Below, piece by piece: positions 8,171 to 17,038 of a stretch of DNA of 64,000 nucleotides. Position 1 is the first letter of the stretch. Each line of letters opens with the position of its first letter. Both the position numbers and the translations under genes were made by a program. The notes beneath the pieces were generated by a model, which searched no databases, had not been told where the DNA came from, and saw nothing but the letters and a program-made list of their open reading frames with translations. This DNA comes from Bacillus tuaregi (lineage in GTDB: Bacteria > Bacillota > Bacilli > Bacillales > Cytobacillaceae), in the NCBI RefSeq assembly GCF_900104575.1, contig NZ_LT629731.1, positions 1,781,051 through 1,845,050 on the forward strand. Reading direction: 5' to 3'.

Positions 8171-8202
8171 CGTAAAAAGGAGGGGGGCCCCTCCTTTTTA
8201 CG
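8171..8202. terminator. bidirectional terminator, 15-bp perfect stem
   Basis: CGTAAAAAGGAGGGG (8171-8185) is exactly complementary to 8188-8202, with T-runs on both strands. It lies between the converging yodL and the 44-residue minus-strand gene. Confidence 0.9.
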
Positions 8203-8206
8203 TTAC

Positions 8207-8341
8207 TTATGGATTGTTTTTTCTTCCCCCGGTTGCCCTATTTTCTTTTCCGTGTGCTTCCTGCTCAGCAACAATGGCTTCTGGTGGGATATGGTTATTT
8301 TTCTTTGGTGAATTAATGCGATTACGATGTTTCTTACCCAT
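8207..8341 (-). CDS. small basic hydrophilic protein, unknown
   Basis: A 44-residue minus-strand gene with a near-perfect SD (AGGAGGATATT) before ATG 8341. The product starts MGKKHRNRINSPKKNNHIPP and is rich in Lys, Arg, Asn and His, with no hydrophobic segment, like many small spore-associated proteins of Bacillus; I cannot name the family. It ends five bases from the shared terminator. The overlapping plus-strand frame at 8163-8354 has no SD and is a shadow. Confidence 0.75.
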   Translation of the reverse strand: MGKKHRNRINSPKKNNHIPPEAIVAEQEAHGKENRATGGRKNNP

Positions 8342-8488
8342 AATATCCTCCTAAATAAAGAAATGAATGTATGGTTACAAGGTTGCTACAAATAATAGTA
8401 TTGACTGGAGGACCCATCTTCATGCAGATGTAAGTGCTTGGTCAAATATGGTATAGTGATGAAAAAGATACATATGGAGGTTGTGTGA

Positions 8489-9193
8489 GTGAGCATACAT
8501 ATTGGTGCAAAGGAAAATCAAATAGCGGAAACGGTTCTATTACCAGGGGATCCACTAAGAGCCAAATATATTGCTGAAACGTTTCTAGAGGGAGCCGAAA
8601 AGTACAACGATGTTCGTAATATGTTCGGCTACACAGGTACCTATAAAGGGAAAAGGGTCTCCGTTCAAGGAACAGGGATGGGAGTGCCGTCGATTTCTAT
8701 TTATATTACAGAGCTGATGCAGGAATATCAGGTGCAAAATTTAATTCGAGTAGGAACCTGCGGGGCTATTCAAGCAGATGTTAAGGTTCGCGATGTTATA
8801 TTAGCCATGAGTGCTTCAACAGATTCGCAAATCAACCGTATTACCTTCTCCGGTGTTGATTATGCTCCAACAGCTAATTTTGAGCTGCTGAAAAAAGCGT
8901 ATGATACGGGAATGGAAAAAGGCTTGAATTTAAAGGTCGGGAATGTTTTAACCGCTGATCTCTTTTATAATGATAATTCTGAGTTGGAAAAATGGGCCAA
9001 TTACCAAATTCTAGCCTTGGAAATGGAGACAGCAGCCCTTTACACTTTAGCGGCCAAATTCAAACGCAAGGCCCTTTCCGTATTAACCGTTAGTGACCAT
9101 ATTCTCACTGGAGAAATTACGACCGCAGAAGAAAGACAAACAACCTTCAATGATATGATTGAGGTGGCATTAGAAGCAGTCAATAAACAATAA
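8489..9193 (+). CDS. deoD: purine-nucleoside phosphorylase DeoD
   Basis: 234 residues, the normal length of the hexameric DeoD family. It splits purine (deoxy)nucleosides with phosphate into base and (deoxy)ribose-1-phosphate. Visible: [23 protein letters not shown] (N-terminal phosphate/ribose-binding), [18 protein letters not shown], the conserved EMETAALY and SDH near the C-terminus. GTG 8489 follows TGGAGG with eight bases spacing. In B. subtilis deoD is also next to yodJ and yodL. Monocistronic here, with a terminator behind. Confidence 0.96.
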   Translation: MSIHIGAKENQIAETVLLPGDPLRAKYIAETFLEGAEKYNDVRNMFGYTGTYKGKRVSVQGTGMGVPSISIYITELMQEYQVQNLIRVGTCGAIQADVKVRDVILAMSASTDSQINRITFSGVDYAPTANFELLKKAYDTGMEKGLNLKVGNVLTADLFYNDNSELEKWANYQILALEMETAALYTLAAKFKRKALSVLTVSDHILTGEITTAEERQTTFNDMIEVALEAVNKQ

Positions 9194-9222
9194 GAGGGAG
9201 CCAGTGGCTCTCTTTATTTTTT
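9193..9222 (+). terminator. rho-independent terminator after deoD
   Basis: GAGGGAGCC pairs with GGCTCTCTT around 9194-9214 with one bulge, followed by TATTTTTT. Confidence 0.75.
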
Positions 9223-9307
9223 GCTCTAGGTCATGATAACTATTCTTTCTATCAACATAATTATCTCTCGTAATTACGAGGAAAAATGATAGAATAGAGT
9301 TTGTAGT

Positions 9308-9402
9308 TAAAGGCTCCGGCAGATGTCACGGATTTTTTTATGATCATTTATCGATCGAGCTCGATAAAAATCCGGGTGGAAATTCACCGGGGCGAATTTG
9401 AT
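9308..9402 (+). repeat. structured interspersed repeat, copy A (3' module only)
   Basis: The 3' module of a repeat family with four copies in the window. It holds CTCCGGC, a long stem CGGATTTTT...AAAAATCCG, an inner stem TTTATCGA/TCGATAAA and a last hairpin AAATTC...GAATTTGAT. Copy A lacks the 5' module. In its last part GGTG/CACC replaces the bases seen in the other copies. It ends 17 bases before the yodJ start. Confidence 0.85.
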
Positions 9403-9418
9403 TAGATAGGTGGTAAAC

Positions 9419-10267
9419 ATGAAGAAAATCGCAATAACTCTAGGCAGCATAATCCTCCTCGCAGGCTGTAACGGAAATCCCTTTACAGAAAAAGGGGATG
9501 TAAAGCAGGACGAGCAAGCATCAACCCAGAATCAGAAGGAAATCGATGGAATAGAAAATGATGCTGGGGAAAATAAACAGAATAACAATGACGTTTCCAA
9601 CCCAGAAAGCACAAAAGAAGATTTGGTTTTGGAATCGGTATTTTTTAATGAAATAGCAGATGTTAATGGAAAAAAAGTGATTCAAAACCCAACCAATCGG
9701 ATGGTTCTTGTTAATAAAGAATATGCGTTACCAGATGGCTATGAACCGGAAGACCTTGTCCGCCCAAACGTGGCTTTTTCATTTGGTGATCAAGATATTG
9801 AAAAAAGCTATTTGCGAAAAGAAGCTGCTGAAGCTTTAGAAAAAATGTTTACAGAGGGTACGTCCAATGGAGTCCATCTTTTTGCCGTTTCAGGCTATCG
9901 TTCCTATGATCGACAGCAGCAGGTATTTACCGCAGAAGTTGGTAGAGTCGGTGAGGAGCTAGCTGTTCAAGCTGTTGCGGTTCCGGGCTATAGCGAACAT
10001 CAGACCGGTTTATCAATGGACATTTCCAGTGAAAGTGCTAGCTTTGGTCTTACAGAGCAATTCGGTGAAACGACTGAGGGTAGATGGCTGCAGGAAAACG
10101 CTCATCGATTTGGTTTTATTTTACGATATCCTAGTGGGAAAGAGAGTATTACAGGCTATCAATATGAATCCTGGCATTATCGTTATGTAGGAGTAGAAGC
10201 TGCAACAGAGATTTTTGAGAACAATCTAACCCTAGAAGAATACTTCAATATAGTGAAAAAAATATAA
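9419..10267 (+). CDS. yodJ: D-alanyl-D-alanine carboxypeptidase lipoprotein (VanY/YodJ)
   Basis: 282 residues. A lipoprotein signal peptide ends with LLAGC (Cys ~15), followed by a ~60-residue acidic, Asn/Gln-rich linker. The M15B peptidase domain has SGYRSYDRQQQ, the zinc motif SEHQTGLSMD (SxHxxGxxxD) and the ESWHYRYVG motif. It should trim D-Ala from peptidoglycan stem peptides on the outer membrane face. ATG 9419 is used (AGGTGG at 9408-9413); a GTG at 9410 lies inside the SD. The repeat copy A is immediately upstream. Neighbours deoD and ctpA match the B. subtilis order. Confidence 0.93.
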   Translation: MKKIAITLGSIILLAGCNGNPFTEKGDVKQDEQASTQNQKEIDGIENDAGENKQNNNDVSNPESTKEDLVLESVFFNEIADVNGKKVIQNPTNRMVLVNKEYALPDGYEPEDLVRPNVAFSFGDQDIEKSYLRKEAAEALEKMFTEGTSNGVHLFAVSGYRSYDRQQQVFTAEVGRVGEELAVQAVAVPGYSEHQTGLSMDISSESASFGLTEQFGETTEGRWLQENAHRFGFILRYPSGKESITGYQYESWHYRYVGVEAATEIFENNLTLEEYFNIVKKI

Positions 10268-10345
10268 AAACACTTTAGAGTGTCTTCTGAGCAGCCGATG
10301 GAGGACACTCAATTGTATCCTGCTTTTATGAGGTCGTACATTTTT

Positions 10346-10375
10346 TTGTTAAAATCCTCTTAAAAATGTTATTCT
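10346..10375 (+). promoter_or_regulatory. possible sigma-A promoter of ctpA
   Basis: TTGTTA (10346-10351), 18 bases, TATTCT (10370-10375), 60 bases before the ctpA start. Fit is moderate. Confidence 0.4.
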
Positions 10376-10434
10376 AAAAAGTAAGGAAAGGTGTTTATCC
10401 TAGTTAGTTTGAAACATGAAAGTGGTGAACTTGG

Positions 10435-11901
10435 TTGGAGAATGAAAATGTAAACAAAGAAACTCAGGAACAAAAACCCGGGTTTATTCGTATCAAAAGA
10501 TTCCATTTTATTATGCTTCTATTTTTTATTGTCTTTACTTCAGCAGGGATCACAACCGTTGCTCTAGCGTTTGGAGACGAGAAGGCAGTCACGGTTGCTG
10601 CTGACCGAAGTGAATTTGACAAGCTGTTTGCAGCGTTCGATACGTTAAAAAATAATTATTATGAAGAAGTTGATAAAGAAAAAATGATTAACGGAGCCAT
10701 TAATGGAATGGTCGAATCACTTAATGATCCTTATTCTGATTATATGGATTCAAAAGAAGCAAAAGGTTTTCATGAGAGCATTTCTTCTTCCTTTGAAGGG
10801 ATTGGGGCCGAAATTCAAGAACAGGATGGTTATATTACCATTGTGTCTCCAATAAAAGACTCTCCAGCTGAAAAAGCAGGCTTAAAGCCAAATGATAAAG
10901 TGATTAGTGTGGATGGGAAGAGCCTTCAAGGGATGAGTGCTACTGAAGCCGTATTATTGATTCGTGGGGAAAAGGGAACGACCGTTCAATTAACTATCCA
11001 ACGCCCCGGGGTCGAAGAGCAAATGGAAGTGCCTATCGTAAGGGATACGATACCAATTGAAACGGTTTATGGTGAAATGCTTGAAGATGGGATTGCGAAA
11101 GTACAGATTACATCCTTTTCAGAAAGTACTTCAAAAGAGCTGTTAAGTACATTACAGGATATGAAAAACCAAGGCATGAAAGGATTAATTCTTGATTTAC
11201 GCCAAAATCCAGGCGGCTTATTAGACCAAGCCATTACCATTTCAAGTCTATTTCTGCCAGATAATGAAGTTGTCTTACAAGTAGAGGATCGTGATGGCAA
11301 TAAACAGGAAATGAGATCCTCGACCAGTAAGGATAACCCGGATGTTCCATTAGTAGTTGTCATTGATAAAGGGAGTGCAAGTGCATCTGAAATACTGGCA
11401 GGTGCCGTAAAGGAATCAGGTAACGCTACGCTTGTCGGCGAAACCTCATTTGGCAAGGGTACTGTCCAAAAGGCACAGGATTTCTCTGATGGCTCCAATT
11501 TGAAATTTACAACAGAAAAATGGTTAACACCAAAGGGAAATTGGATTCATAAAAAAGGGATTAAACCAGATATAGAAGTTTCATTACCTGAATATGCATC
11601 CTTAACACTGCTGAATCCAGCAACAGAGCTTAAGCTTTCTAGTTCTTCTTCAGAAGTCAAAAATGCTCAGCAAATGCTATCTGCACTTGGATATGATCCT
11701 GGTAGAGTGGATGGATATTTTGATGAAACAACAGAATCAGCTGTTAAGGCTTTCCAAACTGAAAAGGGTCTTGAGGCTACCGGTGTTTTAACAGGTGACT
11801 CGACAACCGCATTAATGGAAGCCCTGCGTGAACAAATTAAAGCAAATGATACGCAGATATTAAAGGCGGTTGAGATATTAAAAGGTAAAATAGCTCAATA
11901 A
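10435..11901 (+). CDS. ctpA: carboxyl-terminal processing protease CtpA (S41, PDZ, peptidoglycan-binding)
   Basis: 488 residues: short cytosolic start, one membrane segment (~22-45), S41 N-terminal helix region, PDZ domain (~110-190, FEGIGAEIQ...SPAEKAGLKPNDKVISVDG), S41 protease core with the nucleophile Ser in DKGSASASEILAGA (~315) and the Lys in GETSFGKGTVQ (~340), and a C-terminal peptidoglycan-binding domain (~400-470, AQQMLSALGYDPGRVDGYFD). TTG 10435 is the only start fitting the N-terminus; its SD (AAGTGGTGAACTTGG) is weak. Synteny with yodJ-deoD indicates ctpA rather than the sporulation paralog ctpB. A membrane-anchored extracytoplasmic protease. Confidence 0.92.
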   Translation: MENENVNKETQEQKPGFIRIKRFHFIMLLFFIVFTSAGITTVALAFGDEKAVTVAADRSEFDKLFAAFDTLKNNYYEEVDKEKMINGAINGMVESLNDPYSDYMDSKEAKGFHESISSSFEGIGAEIQEQDGYITIVSPIKDSPAEKAGLKPNDKVISVDGKSLQGMSATEAVLLIRGEKGTTVQLTIQRPGVEEQMEVPIVRDTIPIETVYGEMLEDGIAKVQITSFSESTSKELLSTLQDMKNQGMKGLILDLRQNPGGLLDQAITISSLFLPDNEVVLQVEDRDGNKQEMRSSTSKDNPDVPLVVVIDKGSASASEILAGAVKESGNATLVGETSFGKGTVQKAQDFSDGSNLKFTTEKWLTPKGNWIHKKGIKPDIEVSLPEYASLTLLNPATELKLSSSSSEVKNAQQMLSALGYDPGRVDGYFDETTESAVKAFQTEKGLEATGVLTGDSTTALMEALREQIKANDTQILKAVEILKGKIAQ

Positions 11902-11929
11902 AAAAACTCTCCAGATGGAGAGTTTTTTG
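11901..11929 (+). terminator. rho-independent terminator after ctpA
   Basis: AAAAAACTCTCC (11901-11912), loop AGAT, GGAGAGTTTTTT (11917-11928). Confidence 0.95.
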
Positions 11930-11963
11930 CATCATCGAATGAATAAAATAGGAGGGTTCAACT

Positions 11964-12869
11964 TTGAATAAGACAGAGATCTACTTATTATCAGGCTTTC
12001 TCGGGAGTGGGAAAACAACCTTATTAAAACAATTACTGCAACAGGAAAAACAGGATGGACGAAAAGCAGCCGTCTTAATGAATGAGCTTGGCAGTGTTTC
12101 AATTGATTCTGACGCTGTAACAGATGTGCCTTTAAAGGAGCTTTTAGATGGCTGCATTTGCTGCACCATTTCCGATAAGCTTGAAGCCCAGCTGCAGGGG
12201 CTTTTAATGGAAAATAATCCAGAGGTCATCTATATTGAAGCAACGGGTGCCGCTCATCCAGTAGAGGTTCTTGACGCTGTTGTCTCACCATTATTTGCTG
12301 ATAGGATTGATTTTAAAGGAATCATCACAACCGTTGATAGTCGTCGCTGGCTTGATCGTAAAAAGCTAAGTCCACAAATCCAGCAGCTTTTGTTAGAGCA
12401 GGTTAAGCATGCTAATTTATTGCTGTTAAATAAAACAGATGAATTGGACGAAGATAACCAAGCAAGAATCAGTTCGGAAATTTCGAATATAAATCCTCAT
12501 GCTTTTTCGGTTCTTACGACATTTTCAAAGGTTCCGATGAAAGAGATTCGAAAAATGGGCTTCATACAGAAGCCGCGTGACCATGTCCATATCGATTTGA
12601 GCTTACGTAGCTTCATCTATCATTTTAAAAGCCATATCAAGCAGGAGGGATTCGAAAGCTTCCTGAAAAATATGCCTGACTCGATATATCGGATAAAAGG
12701 CTATGTAAAGTTTTCTGAATCTCATTATCCATACTTATTCCAGTATTCCTATGGCATGCCATTATATATGAAAGAATATATGAATATGCCATTAAATCTA
12801 GTTTTTATTGGTGAAAATGTAGATTGGACCGTTCTGGCTGCACAGCTTAAGGAATTAGAAGAAAATTAA
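11964..12869 (+). CDS. CobW/YjiA-type (G3E) GTPase, metal-chaperone family
   Basis: 301 residues. Walker A GFLGSGKTTLL (~11-21), the metal-binding GCICC motif (CxCC, ~66-70), the EATGAAHP switch region and the guanine motif NKTDE (~153-157). The C-terminal CobW_C part (YRIKGYVKFSESH) is present. It lacks the His-rich loop found in some zinc chaperones. G3E proteins deliver Zn, Ni or cobalamin-related metals; the substrate cannot be told here and no Zur box was seen upstream. TTG 11964 follows GGAGGGTTCAACT. Single-gene unit. Confidence 0.9.
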   Translation: MNKTEIYLLSGFLGSGKTTLLKQLLQQEKQDGRKAAVLMNELGSVSIDSDAVTDVPLKELLDGCICCTISDKLEAQLQGLLMENNPEVIYIEATGAAHPVEVLDAVVSPLFADRIDFKGIITTVDSRRWLDRKKLSPQIQQLLLEQVKHANLLLLNKTDELDEDNQARISSEISNINPHAFSVLTTFSKVPMKEIRKMGFIQKPRDHVHIDLSLRSFIYHFKSHIKQEGFESFLKNMPDSIYRIKGYVKFSESHYPYLFQYSYGMPLYMKEYMNMPLNLVFIGENVDWTVLAAQLKELEEN

Positions 12870-12908
12870 AAGCCTAAACTGTCTTGCTTGCACGACAGTT
12901 TAGGCTTT
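12868..12908. terminator. bidirectional terminator
   Basis: AAGCCTAAACTGTC (about 12870-12883) pairs with GACAGTTTAGGCTT (12894-12907), with A- and T-runs outside. It serves the G3E gene and possibly the converging minus-strand gene. Confidence 0.9.
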
Positions 12909-12942
12909 TTACTACTTAAGCGATAGTGATAGAATACATTGA

Positions 12943-13185
12943 TTATTTCATTTCACCAAACTTAACAAAGGTTTTTTCATCTTCAATTAATCCACAGGCA
13001 GCACACTGAACTCTAAGCTCAGGTCCTCGATAAGGCATATGGAATGCAGTTAAATTTTCGGAGGAAAACTCCTCGAGTATATTACCGTTATTCGGGTCCA
13101 TTTTGACAGCTTGTGGTAATTGTCTAATCAGGTTAAAACGGCTCTTATTTGTTTTGCAATTTGGACAGCGATAGGGTGTAGTCAT
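12943..13185 (-). CDS. small zinc-ribbon protein, unknown
   Basis: 80 residues with CPNC near the start (YRCPNCKTNKSRF) and CAAC near the end (VQCAACGLIEDEKTF), a zinc-ribbon arrangement enclosing about 60 residues. ATG 13185 is taken because the SD GGAAGGGAG lies between it and an upstream in-frame ATG at 13203, which therefore cannot be the true start. No membrane segment. I do not recognise the family with certainty. Confidence 0.75.
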   Translation of the reverse strand: MTTPYRCPNCKTNKSRFNLIRQLPQAVKMDPNNGNILEEFSSENLTAFHMPYRGPELRVQCAACGLIEDEKTFVKFGEMK

Positions 13186-13416
13186 TCGTATTCTCCCTTC
13201 CAAATATAGTCGTAATTATTTTTTGCAAATAGTTTTTTATTTATGTAAAAATAGTAGTAAGAAGCATGATAATATGTAGATGAAGGAATAAGAATATGCT
13301 CGATTATCATTAATAGAAGAATTGAATAAAAAGTAATAATGGAAAAGAGAAATTTCACAGTTTTCTCACAAGTTATTTATATAATGCTAGGATAAAATAG
13401 AGTCAGGAGTATAAAC

Positions 13417-14382
13417 ATGAAAAAAGTATTTGGACTTTTCATAATCCTGTTATTATTGATTCTAGCGGCCTGTTCAACTAAACAATATATACCGATATCT
13501 AATGATCTGGATTTAATTATTACCATAAATATTAAGGATTCAACGATTTCTTTTATAGATGCTAAAGAGAGAAAGAACCTGGAAAGATGGAAATTAGACA
13601 AACCATATTCAGGAGGAATGCTATTTCCGAATGGTGATACTTTATTGCTATATGGAAAACAGCTAGACACGGTAGACCTTTATTCACTTTCTTCAGGGAG
13701 GATTATTTCCAGTTGGCCTGTTGGCAAAGGCATCGTCAATGCCTATTTGTTAAATAATGAGGAGGAAATAGTATTTGCCGATCAGGAAAGAAATTTAGCG
13801 AGGTTTTTTACACTTGAGGGACATGAAATCGTGTCTGTGTCGACTGAAGCAAAGCCGTATACCATACTCGAGGGGGAGGACCGGCTCTATGTATTAAATA
13901 TCAGTGATGATATTTTAAATGTGATTAACTTAAAGAATAAAAAGAAACAGGATAATATCAATATACATTCCTATGCGGCCGGTGCTTTACTACTAAAAGA
14001 GAAAAATGAGCTCTGGATTGGCGGACATGGACTTGGAACGAATGTAGAATCGAATATTCATGTTTATGATAGTTCAAATGGGAGCTTGATCAATACCTAT
14101 TATGCACCTATGATGCCGATTAATTTCGCAGAATGGAATGATCATATATTCGTTCTCAGTCATGGCTCGAATACACTTTATAAGTTAACAAAGGCTGGTG
14201 AACAGGAAAAGTCGATTCAGATTGGTGCTAATCCGTTTGAATTACTCCTCTATCAGCATGATTTAGTAGTTGCAGGCTATGATAGTAACGATATCTACTT
14301 TTTAAATCCTATTAATCTAGAGGTTATACAAAAGCTTAATGTGGGAGAAGGCCCTTTTCAAATGATTGTGAGGGAGAGGTAA
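13417..14382 (+). CDS. lipoprotein with beta-propeller-like repeats
   Basis: 321 residues. Lipoprotein signal: LFIILLLLILAACS with the lipid-bearing Cys at ~19. The remainder is beta-rich with repeating segments such as DTVDLYSLSSGRIISSWPVGKG, YVLNISDDILNVINLKN and VLSHGSNTLYKLTKAGEQ, each resembling a YncE/WD-type blade. It begins an apparent four-gene operon (lipoprotein, response regulator 4 bases later, histidine kinase, YtkA-like lipoprotein), so it may be an extracytoplasmic sensor partner of the kinase. That role is inferred from context only. Confidence 0.8.
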   Translation: MKKVFGLFIILLLLILAACSTKQYIPISNDLDLIITINIKDSTISFIDAKERKNLERWKLDKPYSGGMLFPNGDTLLLYGKQLDTVDLYSLSSGRIISSWPVGKGIVNAYLLNNEEEIVFADQERNLARFFTLEGHEIVSVSTEAKPYTILEGEDRLYVLNISDDILNVINLKNKKKQDNINIHSYAAGALLLKEKNELWIGGHGLGTNVESNIHVYDSSNGSLINTYYAPMMPINFAEWNDHIFVLSHGSNTLYKLTKAGEQEKSIQIGANPFELLLYQHDLVVAGYDSNDIYFLNPINLEVIQKLNVGEGPFQMIVRER

Positions 14383-14386
14383 CAAA

Positions 14387-15067
14387 ATGACAAACTATCG
14401 AATTTTAATCGTTGATGATGAAGAAGACATGCGCCATTTAACACAAATGTATTTGGAAAACTCAGGATTTACCTGTGTACAGGCTGCTGGAGGTAAAGAA
14501 GCTTACGAGATACTTGAGCAGGATAATATTGATCTTATCCTGCTTGATATTATGATGCCGGAGGAGGATGGCTTTCAAGTATGTCAAAAAATTCGTGAAA
14601 GCTATGATATTCCGATTATTTTTCTCTCCGCAAAGGGTGAAGAATGGGATAAAGTGCGTGCTTTTCAATTAGGTGGTGATGATTATATTGTAAAGCCCTT
14701 CAGTCCTGGTGAAATGGTGGCTAGAATTCTAGCGGTATTGAGACGGTTTCATCAACATCATCATCAGGATGAATTGCAGAAAATTGGCAATATCACGATC
14801 AACCAACATGCCCGCACAGTGATGGTAGACGACCAGATAGTACCGTTAACATTAAAGGAATATGAATTACTGCTATTTTTAATGGAACATCAACATCAGG
14901 CATTAAGTAGAGAACAGCTATTAGAGCAAATCTGGGGAATGGACTATATTGGTAGTTTAAGAACCGTTGATACTCATATAAAAACACTTCGAATGAAGCT
15001 GGGACTGGCTGACTATATTCAAACAGTTTGGGGAATTGGGTATAAATTTGAGGTTCAAGAGGCATGA
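14387..15067 (+). CDS. OmpR-family response regulator
   Basis: 226 residues: receiver domain 1-120 with the acidic pair DDEED, phospho-acceptor Asp in LLDIMMPEEDG (~54), conserved Ser in IFLSAK and Lys in DDYIVKPF; then an OmpR/PhoB winged-helix DNA-binding domain (~130-225, LTLKEYELLLFLMEH, RTVDTHIKTLRMKLG). The start follows GAGAGGTAACAAA. Its stop overlaps the kinase start by four bases (ATGA), showing translational coupling. Regulon unknown. Confidence 0.96.
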   Translation: MTNYRILIVDDEEDMRHLTQMYLENSGFTCVQAAGGKEAYEILEQDNIDLILLDIMMPEEDGFQVCQKIRESYDIPIIFLSAKGEEWDKVRAFQLGGDDYIVKPFSPGEMVARILAVLRRFHQHHHQDELQKIGNITINQHARTVMVDDQIVPLTLKEYELLLFLMEHQHQALSREQLLEQIWGMDYIGSLRTVDTHIKTLRMKLGLADYIQTVWGIGYKFEVQEA

Positions 15068-16473
15068 CACAGATTTCCAATAGTCTGGCGAAAAAATTAT
15101 GGATTTCCATATCCGCTGCCATCTTGATTACGATTATGTATTCTTATTTTTTATCCTATTTCTTTTATGAAAAATTATATGTTGAAAATATTGAAACCGC
15201 TCTATTAGACGAAGGATATCGATTGGCAACGGATTATCAAGGAGGTTCGTTAACAGACGAATGGAAAAGTAAAATGGAATGGTATAATTCAAAATCTGAA
15301 GTAGAAGTATTTGTTGTCAATAATCCAAAGGAACTGAGCGCCTGCTTGCCTTTTGAAATGGATACTCAGGCGTTAATTGGCGCAGAGGAAAGAGAACAAT
15401 TGCTTGCTGGAGAAACGATTGAAAAGGTAGGCTATGAAGAAAGGTTTGACCGCAAAATTATTTCTGTCATTATCCCATTATTAGATGGCCAGCGTTTAGA
15501 AGGAATTATTTATATGTATATGCCGCTGGCCAAAATTACTGAGCTGACAAAGGAGTTCGCTTACCTTTGGTTTATTGCAGCCTTATTATTTCTTGTTATT
15601 GCTTTATTTGTCGGAATAAAAGTGATTCAAAAATTAACGAATCCACTAATAGAAATGAAACAGGCTGCTGAACAGGTTTCACGGGGGAATTATTTCACGA
15701 GATTGGCCATTCAGTCTCAGGATGAGGTTGGTGAATTGGCCGCAGCCTTTAATCATATGGCTGAGTCAATCCAAAAGGAGGATGAAAGAAAAAAGGAATT
15801 TCTAGCGAATGTATCTCACGAATTAAGAACTCCCATCAGCTATGTAAAGGGCTATAGTGATGCCATGCTCTCTGGTTTAGTACAGACTAAAGAGGATGAG
15901 GAACAATATCTGCAGCTCATTCATCGGGAAGCAGGAAGAATGGAACGACTTGTAGGTGATTTGCTGGATTTATCAAAGCTTGACACGGATGAGTACCAGC
16001 TTGTGAAGATGCCATTGCCGCTTGCTCAGCTGATTGAAGAAGCAACGGTAAGATATATTCCTGTTATGAAGGATAAAGATCTTGTATTACAGCTTGATTT
16101 AGACCCAGATATCATTATTAATGGTGATGCAGGACGAATGGAGCAGATTATCCTAAATGTTATGGATAATGCATTAAGATATACAGAAAAGGGAGTAATA
16201 AAAATAGCATTAAAAAAAGCGGGGAATCAATGTTTTATCCGTGTTAGTGATACCGGAAAAGGCATCCCTGCAGAGGATATTGATAAAATTAAACAGCGCT
16301 TTTATCGTGTGAATAAAGCAAGAACTCGCTCGGATGGGGGAACAGGCTTAGGACTTGCCATTGTCGATAAGCTAGTCATTCTTCACGGGGGACATGTAGA
16401 GATTAGTAGTAAATTCGGAAAAGGCACGATGGTGGATATCTACCTACCTGTGCTTGATGATATGGAAGTATAG
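15064..16473 (+). CDS. membrane sensor histidine kinase
   Basis: 469 residues: membrane segment ~12-32, an extracytoplasmic sensing domain of ~130 residues, second membrane segment ~165-190, HAMP (~190-245), HisKA with phospho-acceptor His in VSHELRTPISYVKG (~260), and HATPase_c with NVMDNALRY (N box), DTGKGIP (G1) and GGTGLGLAIV (G2). Cognate to the response regulator it overlaps. Flanking lipoproteins encoded in the same operon suggest a cell-envelope signal. No specific ligand motif is visible. Confidence 0.96.
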   Translation: MTQISNSLAKKLWISISAAILITIMYSYFLSYFFYEKLYVENIETALLDEGYRLATDYQGGSLTDEWKSKMEWYNSKSEVEVFVVNNPKELSACLPFEMDTQALIGAEEREQLLAGETIEKVGYEERFDRKIISVIIPLLDGQRLEGIIYMYMPLAKITELTKEFAYLWFIAALLFLVIALFVGIKVIQKLTNPLIEMKQAAEQVSRGNYFTRLAIQSQDEVGELAAAFNHMAESIQKEDERKKEFLANVSHELRTPISYVKGYSDAMLSGLVQTKEDEEQYLQLIHREAGRMERLVGDLLDLSKLDTDEYQLVKMPLPLAQLIEEATVRYIPVMKDKDLVLQLDLDPDIIINGDAGRMEQIILNVMDNALRYTEKGVIKIALKKAGNQCFIRVSDTGKGIPAEDIDKIKQRFYRVNKARTRSDGGTGLGLAIVDKLVILHGGHVEISSKFGKGTMVDIYLPVLDDMEV

Positions 16474-16503
16474 GTAGAATTTATAATATTAAGATAGGGG
16501 TAT

Positions 16504-16941
16504 ATGAACATGAAATGGAAAATATCAGTTGTAGTAATCATAATGCTAGCCATACTTACTGCTTGTTCAGGAGGTCAGGAAAGAGAGGAAATGGTTCCAC
16601 AATTTCTTGATGTTCAGTTAACGGTAAATCCTGAGCAGGGAAACGTCAATGAGCCGGTGACATTTGAAGCGAAGGTCACCTATGGTGATAAAGAAGTGAC
16701 AGACCCTAATGAAATTGACTTTGAAATTTGGCGTGCAAATGATGAAAACCATGAAACATTTATTCCAGAGCATGTAGGAAACGGTGTATTTAAATTAGAA
16801 AAGACCTTTACAGAAGAAGGCACATATTATGTATTCTCCCATGTAACGGCTGAAAATATGCATAACATGCCAAAGAAAGAATTTGTCATTGGAACACCTA
16901 GTGATCCGGAGGATAGCATTACCTCTACAATAATGGAATAA
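16504..16941 (+). CDS. YtkA/FixH-like lipoprotein
   Basis: 145 residues. A lipoprotein signal ends with AILTACS (Cys ~21). The mature part has the YtkA-like immunoglobulin-type fold: LTVNPEQGNVNEPVTFEAKVTYG, then a central EIDFEIWR, and FTEEGTYYVFSHVTA plus a His/Met stretch (HVTAENMHNMPKK). Members of this family often occur with copper or cytochrome assembly genes, and the His/Met residues are consistent with metal binding; neither is proven. It follows the kinase by 30 bases and ends the operon at a terminator. Confidence 0.82.
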   Translation: MNMKWKISVVVIIMLAILTACSGGQEREEMVPQFLDVQLTVNPEQGNVNEPVTFEAKVTYGDKEVTDPNEIDFEIWRANDENHETFIPEHVGNGVFKLEKTFTEEGTYYVFSHVTAENMHNMPKKEFVIGTPSDPEDSITSTIME

Positions 16942-16950
16942 TTTTGAAGT

Positions 16951-16991
16951 AAAAAGAACAGTCTCGTGATACTTGAGTCTGTTCTTTTTTG
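16951..16991 (+). terminator. rho-independent terminator of the two-component operon
   Basis: AAAAAGAACAG (16951-16961) pairs with CTGTTCTTTTT (16979-16989). Confidence 0.85.
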
Positions 16992-17038
16992 TTATTGACT
17001 ATTTGGGAAGCGATGGATGCTAGAGGAACTGATGTGAT

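Noticed and set aside
8163-8354. Plus-strand frame after yodL
   Set aside because: It spans a terminator and is antisense to the small gene 8207-8341 with a perfect SD.
9267-9280. Zur box
   Set aside because: The known Zur site has a longer core (TCGTAATNATTACGA); this one is three bases shorter.
10268-10320. Terminator after yodJ
   Set aside because: AGTGTC/GACACT pairing exists but no T-run follows.
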